From assembly GCA_963773335.1 (NCBI GenBank), contig CAVZAT010000004.1, forward strand, positions 124,001 through 188,000: a DNA stretch of 64,000 bases, read 5' to 3'. Shown here piece by piece: positions 47,678-55,385 of this stretch. The notes beneath the pieces were generated by a model, which saw only the letters and a program-made list of their open reading frames with translations, was not told the DNA's origin and did no database searches. Made by a program: the position numbers and the translations under genes. Every line of letters begins with the position of its first letter. Position 1 is the first letter of the stretch. This stretch comes from UBA4742 sp963773335 (GTDB lineage Bacteria; Actinomycetota; Acidimicrobiia; Acidimicrobiales; Acidimicrobilacustridaceae).

Positions 47678-48698
47678 TCCCCCACCGCCGCCGCCCGGTC
47701 CCCCGGTCGGCGGAGAACCCATGAGGCCGATGAGGCCGATGCGACCCGGGGGGGCGCCGCCCGATCCGGGGGCGCCGCGGCCGGAGTGGACCCGGGAATC
47801 CGCGGTGCTGCGCATCGACGGGGCGCTGACCACACTCGACGACATCACCCCCGAATGGGCGTGGGGCGGCTCCACCGGTCGCGGGGTGCGGGTGGCCATC
47901 ATCGACAGCGGGGTGGAGGCCGACCACCCCGACCTGGGCGACTGCGTGGACCGCGACGGCAGCGTGGTGGTGGCCCTCAACCACGAGGGCGAACCCGAGG
48001 TCACCGTCGAACCCCACGAGGACCTGTTCGGCCATGGCACGGCATGCGCCGGCATCATCCACCGGCTGGCTCCCGACGCCCGCATCACCAGCGTGCGCGT
48101 GCTGGGCGCCGGTCTGAGCGGCAAGGCCACCGTGTTCCTGACCGGGCTGGCCTGGGCCGTGGAGCAGGGCTTCGACGTGATCAACCTGTCGCTGGGCACC
48201 GGCAAGCGCGACTGGGCCCTGCCCTTCTACGAGATCTGCGACAAGGCCTACTTCCGGGGCTCGCTGCTGGTCACCGCAGCCAACAACATGGCCCGGCCCA
48301 GCTACCCCTCGCTCTACGCGTCGGTGACCAGCGTGGCCTGCAACCTGTCGAAGGACCCGTTCCACTTCCACTACAACCCGGACCCCCCCACCGAGTTCCT
48401 GGCTCCGGGCATCGACGTGGAGGTGAGCTGGCGCGGTGGCACCCGCCAGAGCGGCACCGGCAACTCCTATGCCGCGCCCCACCTGGCCGGCATCGCCGCG
48501 CTCATCAAGTCCAAGCACGGCGACCTGCGTCCCTTCCAGATCAAGACCGTGCTCATGGCCACCGCCTCCAACGTGTTGGACGCCACCACACCGGCGGGCC
48601 GGTTGACCGGCGCGCTGACCGCGGCGCGACTCACCGCCCTGGGCGGGCGGGCCACGTCCGCCTTGAACGCGGTCAGCGATTCTCGATCGCGACCTTGA
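47670..48698 (+). CDS. Subtilisin-like serine protease (S8), no signal peptide
   Basis: 342 residues from GTG. Complete catalytic triad: Asp79 in VAIIDSGVEADHPDL, His122 in FGHGTACAGII, Ser266 in GTGNSYAAPHLAGIAAL; the oxyanion Asn is in VTAANNMARP. The N-terminal 40 residues are Pro-rich (PPPPPPG, RPMRPMRPGG) rather than a signal peptide or an I9 propeptide, so the protease is probably cytosolic and not made as a classical zymogen. Its position after an ABC exporter and a GAF protein suggests it trims an exported or signalling protein. The 3' end overlaps the convergent dehydrogenase by 26 bp. Confidence 0.9.
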   Translation: MADPPPPPPGPPVGGEPMRPMRPMRPGGAPPDPGAPRPEWTRESAVLRIDGALTTLDDITPEWAWGGSTGRGVRVAIIDSGVEADHPDLGDCVDRDGSVVVALNHEGEPEVTVEPHEDLFGHGTACAGIIHRLAPDARITSVRVLGAGLSGKATVFLTGLAWAVEQGFDVINLSLGTGKRDWALPFYEICDKAYFRGSLLVTAANNMARPSYPSLYASVTSVACNLSKDPFHFHYNPDPPTEFLAPGIDVEVSWRGGTRQSGTGNSYAAPHLAGIAALIKSKHGDLRPFQIKTVLMATASNVLDATTPAGRLTGALTAARLTALGGRATSALNAVSDSRSRP

Positions 48699-49917
48699 TG
48701 GCGCCGGTGTGCTCCTGGTCGGCGATGGTCACGAAGGCGTCGCGCCAGTCGTCCAGGGCGAAGGTGTGGGTGAGCATGGGCGTGAGGTCGATGCGCCCGG
48801 CCTCGACCAGATCCAGGTAGTGCTCGATGCCGTGCTTGCGCACGCCCTCGACCTCCTCGATGCCGAAGGCGTTGGACCCGACCCAGCTGATCTCCTTGAA
48901 GTAGAGCGGGCTCCACTCCCACCGGCCGGGCGCGTGCACGCCGCTCTTGACCAGCGTGCCCCGGGCCTTGAGCAGGCGGACCTCGATCTCGAAGGTCTCC
49001 GGCTTGCCGATGGTGTCGTAGGCGACGTCGATGCCCCCGGGATGGCACATGGGGAACCCGTCGAGTCCGTCCATGGTCGGTCGCAGCACTCCGCCTGACC
49101 AGTCGGCCAGATCCTCCAGCAGGGCCATCCGATCGCCCAGGCGCACGACGTGGTGGGCCCCGAAGCGGGTCACCATCTCCGCCTGGGCGTCGAAGCGGGC
49201 CACCACCGCCACCTCCACGTCGGGATAGAGGGCCCCCAGGATGGCCACCGCGCAGCACCCCAAGGATCCGGCCCCCCACACCAGCGCCTTGCCGCCCGGG
49301 GGTGGCGGGTGACGGGTGATGCTGTGCAGCGACACCGAGAACGGGTCGGCGAAGATGGCCTGCTGGTCGCTGATCGAGTCGGGGACGGCGAACAGCATGG
49401 TGGAGTGGGCGGGCATCAGCTCGGCGTAGCCGCCGGTGGCGTCGCTCGACACCCCGGTGTGGATGCCCTTGGAGATGTCCTGGTCGACCGTGAAGTTCCA
49501 GCACAGGCTGAAGTCGCCGGCCTCGCACGCCGGGCAGATCGGATCGATCCCCCGGGGCCGACACGACAGCCACGGGTTGAGCACCACCCGTTGGCCCACT
49601 TCGAAGCCGGAGGCCTCGGGCCCCAGCTCCACCACCTCGGCCACCACCTCGTGGCCCATGACCTGAGGGAACGAGCAGAAGCCGCTCATGGCGTTGTCGC
49701 TGTCGCCGTCACCGAAGTCGAGCAGGATCTGCTTGGAGTCCGAGCCGCAGATGCCGGTGAGCCGTGGATGGGTGACCAGCCAGTCGGGTCGCAGCGGCCG
49801 GGCGTCGGGGATCTCGCGCAGCGCCACCGGGGTGACGGCCAGGTTCGACACCAGCGGGTTGGCGCCGGCTGGCGGGGACCAGGGCTCGGCGTGGGTGCCG
49901 AACACCAGGGCCTTCAT
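48673..49917 (-). CDS. Zinc-dependent MDR dehydrogenase (threonine/polyol-type)
   Basis: 414 residues. GICGSDSKQILLDFG contains the first zinc ligand; GHEVVAEVVELGPEASGFEV is the family motif; CPACEAGDFSLC holds structural-zinc cysteines; VWGAGSLGCCAVAILGALYP is the cofactor fold. Longer than usual MDRs because of insertions near the N-terminus (FGDGDSDNAMSGFCSFPQV) and after the structural cysteines. The substrate is unknown; the group includes dehydrogenases of polyols and glutathione-independent aldehydes. Confidence 0.85.
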   Translation of the reverse strand: MKALVFGTHAEPWSPPAGANPLVSNLAVTPVALREIPDARPLRPDWLVTHPRLTGICGSDSKQILLDFGDGDSDNAMSGFCSFPQVMGHEVVAEVVELGPEASGFEVGQRVVLNPWLSCRPRGIDPICPACEAGDFSLCWNFTVDQDISKGIHTGVSSDATGGYAELMPAHSTMLFAVPDSISDQQAIFADPFSVSLHSITRHPPPPGGKALVWGAGSLGCCAVAILGALYPDVEVAVVARFDAQAEMVTRFGAHHVVRLGDRMALLEDLADWSGGVLRPTMDGLDGFPMCHPGGIDVAYDTIGKPETFEIEVRLLKARGTLVKSGVHAPGRWEWSPLYFKEISWVGSNAFGIEEVEGVRKHGIEHYLDLVEAGRIDLTPMLTHTFALDDWRDAFVTIADQEHTGAIKVAIENR

Positions 49918-50009
49918 GGTCGGAACCGCCTGCAGTGGTGGTGCAGCTTCATCGAACCCCCCGGTCGTCGTCGGAAACGTAGCGCGCCCGCGACGGCGGT
50001 CGGCACCGG

Positions 50010-51080
50010 CTAGAACACGACGACGTTGCGGGCGATGACGCCGGTCTTCAGTTCGGCGAAGCCCTGGTTGATCTGATCGAGCGGGATGCGGGCCGAGACG
50101 AGCGCGTCGAGTTGCAGTCGGCCCTGCAGGAAGAGGTCGATCATCCGGGGCATGTCCACCCGGAAGCGGTTGGAGCCCATCATGGCGCCCTGGATGCGCT
50201 TCTCGGAGATGAAGGTGGCGCCCGGGAGCGAGACCAGATCCGTGGGCGGCACCATGCCGATCACGTAGGCGGTGCCGTCGGCCCGCAGCATGGCGAAGGC
50301 GTCCTCGGCGGTCGCGGCCAGCCCGATCGCCTCGAAGGCGTGCTGCACGCCACCCTGGGTGAGCTCCATCACCTGCTCCACGGCGGTGCCGTCCGCGGCG
50401 TCGACCAGATCGGTGGCCCCGAAGCGTCGAGCCAGCTCGAGCTTGGCGGCCAGGCGGTCGACGGCGACGATGCGGGCGGCCCCGGCCACGTACGCGCCCT
50501 GCACCACGTTGAGGCCGATGCCCCCACAGCCGATGACCGCCACGGTGTCACCCGGTCGCACGCCGGCGGTGTTCCACGCCGCGCCGATGCCGGTCATGAC
50601 CGCGCACCCCAACAGCGCCGCCAGGTCGAGGGGCATGTCGGGACGGATCTTCACGCAGGCGTTCTCGTGCACCACCATCTGCTCGGCGAACGAGCCCAAC
50701 CCACCGAACTGAAGAACCGGATCTCCCGCGGGACCGATCAGGCGGTCGCCCCGTTTGGTGTCACGTGAACGGCACAGGTTGGTCTTGCCGGTCAGGCAGA
50801 ACTCGCATTGACCGCAGAACATGGACAGGCAGGTGATCACGTGGTCACCCTCGGCCAGATAGCCGACCTGGTCGCCCACCGCTTCCACCACCCCGGCGGA
50901 CTCGTGGCCCATCACCACGGGCAGGGGATGTGGGTACGTGCCCTCGATGAAGTGCAGGTCGCTGTGGCACAGGCCGGCGGCCACGGTGCGGATCCGCACC
51001 TCCCGAGGGGCCAGGGGTCCGGCGGTGAGGTCGATCAGCTCGAGCTCACCCGGGGCAGCGGACAACACGGCGGCGCGCAT
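50010..51080 (-). CDS. Zinc-dependent alcohol dehydrogenase
   Basis: 356 residues from ATG 51080. AAGLCHSDLHFIEGTYPHPL, GHESAGVVEAVGDQVGYLAE, CGQCEFCLTGKTNLC (structural zinc), AVIGCGGIGLNVVQGAYVAG and SEKRIQGAMMGSNRFRVDMP. It belongs to the class III-like MDR group that in mycobacteria and relatives oxidises primary alcohols or aldehyde adducts; the precise substrate is not clear. Divergent from WS/DGAT, whose fatty alcohol substrates it could interconvert (inference). CATAGT lies six bases before the start. Confidence 0.88.
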   Translation of the reverse strand: MRAAVLSAAPGELELIDLTAGPLAPREVRIRTVAAGLCHSDLHFIEGTYPHPLPVVMGHESAGVVEAVGDQVGYLAEGDHVITCLSMFCGQCEFCLTGKTNLCRSRDTKRGDRLIGPAGDPVLQFGGLGSFAEQMVVHENACVKIRPDMPLDLAALLGCAVMTGIGAAWNTAGVRPGDTVAVIGCGGIGLNVVQGAYVAGAARIVAVDRLAAKLELARRFGATDLVDAADGTAVEQVMELTQGGVQHAFEAIGLAATAEDAFAMLRADGTAYVIGMVPPTDLVSLPGATFISEKRIQGAMMGSNRFRVDMPRMIDLFLQGRLQLDALVSARIPLDQINQGFAELKTGVIARNVVVF

Positions 51081-51086
51081 GGCCCG

Positions 51087-51092
51087 ACTATG
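51087..51092 (-). promoter_or_regulatory. -10 box of the alcohol dehydrogenase gene at 50.0-51.1 kb
   Basis: Minus strand CATAGT, then CGGGCC, then ATG 51080; leaderless layout. Confidence 0.45.
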
Positions 51093-51149
51093 CCACCAGG
51101 GGCCGACCCCAGTCTGCGCCGACGAGCCCGGTGCGAGAAGATGGGGCCC

Positions 51150-52670
51150 ATGCAACGCCTGACCGGCATGGACGCCTCGTTCTTCTACCTCGAAACGCCC
51201 ACCTCGCACATGCACATCATCGGGGTGATCGTCATCGACGGGGACTCCATGCCCGGCGGCTACTCCTTCGAGCGCATCCGACAGCTCTACATCGACCGCC
51301 TGCCCGTCCTCCTGCCCTTCCGTCGCCGTCCCGTGTTCGTGCCCTTCGGGCTCGACCACCCGCTGTGGATCGAGGACCAGACCTTCGACTTCGACGAGCA
51401 CGTGAAGCGCATCGCCGCCCCTGAACCGGGGACGCTCCACGAGCTGGCCGACATCGTGGGGCACATCTCGAGCGTGCCGCTCGACCGCAGCAAGCCGCTG
51501 TGGGAGTTGACCGTGGTCGAGGGGCTCGAGCACGGCCACGTGGCCCTGGTGACCAAGATGCACCACGCCTCCATCGACGGCGTGTCCGGCGCCGACCTGC
51601 TGGTCAACCTGTTCGACTTCGTCCCCGACGCCGAGCCGCGCCCCGAGCCGGAGACGCCCTGGCACGGCGAACCGGTGCCGTCGGACCTCACCCTGGTCCG
51701 TGACACGCTGGTGCGAACGGCCACCAGCCCCGCCCGGGTGATCAAGACGGCGCTGCGGACCGGGCGGTCGGTGATCAACATCGTGCGCACGCTGAGCTCC
51801 GAGGCGGTGGACGCCGCCCTGCCCCTCACCGCGCCGCGCACCATGTTCTCGGGCGACCTCACGCCGCATCGCTCCGTGGCCTTCGGCCGCGCCGACCTCG
51901 AGGACTTCAAGGTCATCAAGAACACGTTCGGCACCACCGTCAACGACGTGGTCCTGGCCGCCTGCACCCAGTCGCTGCGTCGGTACCTGATCGCCCACGA
52001 CGACCTGCCGGACAAGGCGCTGGTCGCCAGCGTCCCCGTGTCGGTGCGGGCCGCCGAGGAGGGGGGCGATGGCGGCAACCGGGTGTCGGCCATGTTCGCT
52101 GCGCTGCCGGTGCAGATGGACGACCCCCTCGACCAGCTCGACGAGATCCACCGGCGCATGAACTCGGCCAAGGAGCTGCACAACGCAGTGGGGGCCGACA
52201 TGCTGCAGGACTGGAGCGAGATGTTCGGCCCCGCTCTGTTCACCCAGGCCAGCCGCCTGCTGTCGCGCATGCGCACGGCCGACCGGGCGTCGGGCATGAA
52301 CCTGGCGGAGCGGGTCACCATCCACAACGTGGTCATCTCCAACATCCCCGGGCCGCCCATGCCCATGTACGTGGCGGGTGCCCGCATGATCTCGACCTAC
52401 CCCCTGGGGCCGGTCCTCTTCGGCGCGGGTCTGAATCTGACCGTGCTCTCCAACATGGGCAACGTGGACATCTCGGCGGTGGGCTGCACGGAACTGGTTC
52501 CCGACATCTGGTCGTTGACCGACGGCTTCACCGCGGCAGTGGCCGAGTTGCGTGCCCTGGCCGACGCTCAGCTGGGGTTCCAGGCTCACGGTGGTATCCG
52601 GGCCGACCACGAGGTCGACCACGACGACGGGGCGGAGGCCGACCCCCGGTCCGACGAGGTGCCCGGATGA
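51150..52670 (+). CDS. Wax ester synthase/diacylglycerol acyltransferase (WS/DGAT)
   Basis: 506 residues. Transfers acyl groups from acyl-CoA to diacylglycerol or fatty alcohol to make storage lipid. MQRLTGMDASFFYLETPTSH is the typical start; the active-site HHxxxDG is His138-Gly144 in KMHHASIDGVSG; NDVVLAACTQSLRRYL, ISNIPGPPMPMYVAGARM and the C-terminal YPLGPVLFGAGLNLTVLS are conserved. The acidic, His/Asp-rich tail (ADHEVDHDDGAEAD) is unusual. Overlaps the secreted lipase gene as ATGA, so synthesis and hydrolysis are coupled. Confidence 0.94.
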   Translation: MQRLTGMDASFFYLETPTSHMHIIGVIVIDGDSMPGGYSFERIRQLYIDRLPVLLPFRRRPVFVPFGLDHPLWIEDQTFDFDEHVKRIAAPEPGTLHELADIVGHISSVPLDRSKPLWELTVVEGLEHGHVALVTKMHHASIDGVSGADLLVNLFDFVPDAEPRPEPETPWHGEPVPSDLTLVRDTLVRTATSPARVIKTALRTGRSVINIVRTLSSEAVDAALPLTAPRTMFSGDLTPHRSVAFGRADLEDFKVIKNTFGTTVNDVVLAACTQSLRRYLIAHDDLPDKALVASVPVSVRAAEEGGDGGNRVSAMFAALPVQMDDPLDQLDEIHRRMNSAKELHNAVGADMLQDWSEMFGPALFTQASRLLSRMRTADRASGMNLAERVTIHNVVISNIPGPPMPMYVAGARMISTYPLGPVLFGAGLNLTVLSNMGNVDISAVGCTELVPDIWSLTDGFTAAVAELRALADAQLGFQAHGGIRADHEVDHDDGAEADPRSDEVPG

Positions 52671-53692
52671 CCGCGATCCGTACCCGGTTGGCCGTCGTCC
52701 TGGGGGCGGTCTCGCTGGTTGCCACCGTGGGGGTGGGCCAGGTTCCCCGCGCCGCGGCGGTGCCCCGCCCGCCCGTCCCGGCCGGCTGCCTGCCCGGCAC
52801 CGAACCGGCGGGCAGCACCGAAGGCCCCTATGTGGTGGGCGAACGAACGGTGACATTCGTGGACACGACCCGTCCCACCGCCGCCGATCCGTCCCGAGGC
52901 CTGCCCGCCCACCCCGACCGGACCCTGCCCACCACCATCCTGTATCCGGCGGCGGGCACGGCCTCGAAGGTGGCCGCCCGGGCCAAGCCGCCGGCGTTGG
53001 GCGCGGCCCCGGCCGCCGGGAGCTTTCCCCTGGTCGAGTTCTCCCACGGCTGGACGGCGACCGGGCCCGAGTACGTGCCGGTCCTGCAGGCCTGGGCCCG
53101 CGCCGGGTACATCGTGGCCGCGCCCACGTTCCCCCTGACCAGCGGTGCCGGCGCCGGCCTCGCGGATGTGGTCAACCAGCCCGGGGACGTGAGCTTCGTG
53201 ATCACCTCGATGACCGACCTGGCTGCCAACCCGGCGGATCCGCTGTTCGGCCATGTCGCACCCGACTGCACCGCCATCGCCGGCCACTCGCTGGGCGCCA
53301 TCACCACCCTGGCCACCGTGTACGACTCGTGCTGCTTGGAGCCCCGGGCTCGTGCCGCCATCGCCCTGTCCGGCTGGGCGTTGCCCATAGGCGGCGGGAA
53401 CTACACGAACGCCCCACCGGTGCCGCTCCTGCTGGTGCACGGCGACCAGGACACGACCATCCCCATCGCGGCCAGCCAGCAGGCCTTCGCCGAGCTCCAC
53501 GGCTTCCGGTGGTTCGTGACCATGAAGGGGGCGGGACACGTCAGCATCTTCGCTCCCCCGTGGAGTCAGATGCTGCTGGACGGGGTGGTCGCGTTCCTCA
53601 ACTACCACCTCAAGGGAGATCACCACCTCGAGATGGGCTTCCCCAGGCAGGTGAAGCACTCCGGGGTGGCCAGCCTCCAGCGCGCCAGCTGA
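52667..53692 (+). CDS. Secreted alpha/beta-hydrolase lipase/esterase
   Basis: 341 residues. Signal peptide (LAVVLGAVSLVATVGVGQVP, cleavage near RAAAVP). Core resembles PAF-acetylhydrolase/chlorophyllase-type lipases: PLVEFSHGWTATGPEYVPVL with oxyanion region, nucleophile Ser in AIAGHSLGAITTLA, Asp in LLVHGDQDTTIP and His in KGAGHVSIF. Expected to hydrolyse triacylglycerol or wax ester outside the cell. Translationally coupled to the WS/DGAT. Confidence 0.88.
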   Translation: MTAIRTRLAVVLGAVSLVATVGVGQVPRAAAVPRPPVPAGCLPGTEPAGSTEGPYVVGERTVTFVDTTRPTAADPSRGLPAHPDRTLPTTILYPAAGTASKVAARAKPPALGAAPAAGSFPLVEFSHGWTATGPEYVPVLQAWARAGYIVAAPTFPLTSGAGAGLADVVNQPGDVSFVITSMTDLAANPADPLFGHVAPDCTAIAGHSLGAITTLATVYDSCCLEPRARAAIALSGWALPIGGGNYTNAPPVPLLLVHGDQDTTIPIAASQQAFAELHGFRWFVTMKGAGHVSIFAPPWSQMLLDGVVAFLNYHLKGDHHLEMGFPRQVKHSGVASLQRAS

Positions 53693-53776
53693 CCGCCCCG
53701 GGCGCGACCGATGAGCGGTCGGAGCCCGGTACGCTCGCGCCCCGGATCACCGCTTCGCCGACCACCCGGAACCGAC

Positions 53777-54337
53777 ATGACTCAGCCCAGGCGGGCTCGC
53801 CTCCACGCTCGCTGGTCCGAGTCGGCCGCGATGGCCCTGTTGGCCCTCGTGGCGGTGCTGGCCATCGGTGCCTGCTCGTCGTCGGGGTCCACGGCCGCGG
53901 GGTCACACCCTCTGGTCCGCGTCGGCCAGCCATTGCCCGACGCCGAGGTCACCACCTACACCGGTGCCCGCCTCCCGCTGCGATCGCTGCGAGGCCGGGC
54001 CCTGGTGCTGAACTTCTGGGCCCGCAGCTGCGCGCCCTGCGCTGAGGAGATGCCGACCCTCCAGGCCAGCTACCGGGCCGCCCCGAGCGGGCGGGTTCGG
54101 TTCCTGGGCGTCGACGCCTCCGAGCCCGAATCGGTGGGCCAGCCCTTCGCCCGGCGCCTGGGAGTGACCTATCCCCTGGCCAGTGACCCTCGGGGCACGC
54201 TGGTGGCCCGGCTCGGGGTGTCGTCGCTGCCCACCACCGTGTTCGTGGACGCCCACGGAACGGTGCGCAGCGTGCACGTGGGTCGGTTGTCGTCGCCAGC
54301 ATTGGCCGCAGGCCTGCGTACCGTCGGCCTGCCCTAG
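53777..54337 (+). CDS. TlpA/ResA-like thioredoxin lipoprotein
   Basis: 186 residues from ATG 53777. Signal ALLALVAVLAIGAC with lipobox IGAC, so membrane-anchored on the outside. AhpC/TSA-TlpA fold: VGQPLPDAEVTTYTGARLPL, LRGRALVLNFWARSCAPCAE with the redox CAPC, FLGVDASEPESV and LGVSSLPTTVFVDAHG with cis-Pro. It probably reduces disulfides or helps cytochrome c maturation, though no ccs genes are close. The stop overlaps the convergent membrane gene by four bases. Confidence 0.9.
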   Translation: MTQPRRARLHARWSESAAMALLALVAVLAIGACSSSGSTAAGSHPLVRVGQPLPDAEVTTYTGARLPLRSLRGRALVLNFWARSCAPCAEEMPTLQASYRAAPSGRVRFLGVDASEPESVGQPFARRLGVTYPLASDPRGTLVARLGVSSLPTTVFVDAHGTVRSVHVGRLSSPALAAGLRTVGLP

Positions 54338-55128
54338 GCGGACACGGACTCCGGGGCGGCCACCCGCTCGGGCATGAGCAGCACGGCGCCGACGAGGAAG
54401 CACAGCGCCCCGACGAAGGTGCCCAGGTTGGAGAGCTCTACGTTGCGCAGGGAGTCGGTGGTGGGGATCACGTAGGAGGCCGCCGCTGAGGCGCCGAAGG
54501 CGATGGACCCGATCAGGTTGGCCACGGTGATCTGCCACGACAGCGACCGCGGTCGCCAGGCCCACCACCCGTGGCAGACCTCGACCCAGGCGATGGTGCT
54601 GGCCGCCAGGAAGGCGATCGAGCCCAGCGCATCGGGTCGCCACACTCGGGCGTTGGCCGCCGACGCGGACAGGTTGGTGTGGATGGCGTAGCCGGTGCTC
54701 AGGTTGAACCACAGCGTGCCGGCCAGTTGGACGGCGCTGGCCGACCAGCCCAGGTGATGGGGTTCCCACACGAACCACCGACGCCGTCGCCCGTCTCGGC
54801 CGGCCTCGTCGTAGGCCTCGCCGAGATCGTCGACCGACTCGCGGTACTGCAGTGTGGCTGCCGAGGTGAAGAAGATCGACCCCACGAAGAAGGTGATGGC
54901 CGTCGGCGTGGTCCCGACGGTACTGGCATAGGCGGGCAGCGCACCCAGGGCGAAGAGAATCGAGCCGATGGCGAAGAGCAACGCGATCCACCAGCCGCGG
55001 CTGCGTGGCGCCCACCAGGTGGCGTTCGGGTGATGGTCGCCCAGCGGGTGCTTGCGCAGCCAGCGGGCCTCGAAGGAGCGGCGGTCTCTCCGAGCGACCG
55101 GAGCGCTCAGCTCGGTGGGATCACTCAT
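54334..55128 (-). CDS. YrhK-like multi-pass membrane protein
   Basis: 264 residues from ATG 55128 (an ATG at 55155 is also in frame). Six hydrophobic segments, e.g. GWWIALLFAIGSILFALGAL, AITFFVGSIFFTSAATLQY, ALGSIAFLAASTIAWVEVCH, ANLIGSIAFGASAAASYVI and LGTFVGALCFLVGAVLLMPE. The repeated W-x(n)-GSI-F pattern suggests an internal duplication. The segments recall YrhK-type membrane modules, but I am not sure. Function unknown. The start overlaps the end of a 35-residue membrane peptide gene. Confidence 0.7.
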   Translation of the reverse strand: MSDPTELSAPVARRDRRSFEARWLRKHPLGDHHPNATWWAPRSRGWWIALLFAIGSILFALGALPAYASTVGTTPTAITFFVGSIFFTSAATLQYRESVDDLGEAYDEAGRDGRRRRWFVWEPHHLGWSASAVQLAGTLWFNLSTGYAIHTNLSASAANARVWRPDALGSIAFLAASTIAWVEVCHGWWAWRPRSLSWQITVANLIGSIAFGASAAASYVIPTTDSLRNVELSNLGTFVGALCFLVGAVLLMPERVAAPESVSA

Positions 55129-55228
55129 CCTCGCCGGCGCCGTAGGCGCGGTCACGGCGTTTCACCTTGACGAAGGCCACCACTACCAGCACGGCCAGAG
55201 CGATGAAGACGATCAGTCCGAAGTACAT
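55121..55228 (-). CDS. 35-residue single-pass membrane peptide
   Basis: MYFGLIVFIALAVLVVVAFV then KVKRRDRAYGAGEDE: one membrane helix and a charged tail. Its stop overlaps the start of the six-helix membrane gene by eight bases (GGATGAGTGA), which suggests translational coupling. No good ribosome binding site is visible upstream, so it may be expressed from a leaderless message or be a chance frame. Confidence 0.45.
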   Translation of the reverse strand: MYFGLIVFIALAVLVVVAFVKVKRRDRAYGAGEDE

Positions 55229-55385
55229 GTGTCGTGCAGCGTAGGCGCCCAGGGTGCATGGCGCGTAGATGGCCGCCGCGCACTCGAACCGGTGAATGCG
55301 TCGCCGATGGGCCAAGATGTCGCCTGCTGGTCTGCGCCCGGGCCGGCACCTGCGCCCGGTGGGCGCGTCCGAGGGAGAGGTCCGC

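Noticed and set aside
47670..48698. Subtilase as a type VII secretion mycosin
   Set aside because: No signal peptide or C-terminal membrane anchor, and no Ecc, ESX or PE/PPE genes around it.
51080..52856. A minus-strand frame extending the alcohol dehydrogenase by some 590 residues upstream
   Set aside because: The extension lies antisense to WS/DGAT and is low-complexity. The ATG at 51080 begins exactly where MDR homology begins and has a -10 box in front.
55231..55385. Structured leader or regulatory RNA upstream of gadB
   Set aside because: Only one short hairpin (GCGCCC-GGT-GGGCGC at 55352-55366) is visible; too common in this base composition to call.
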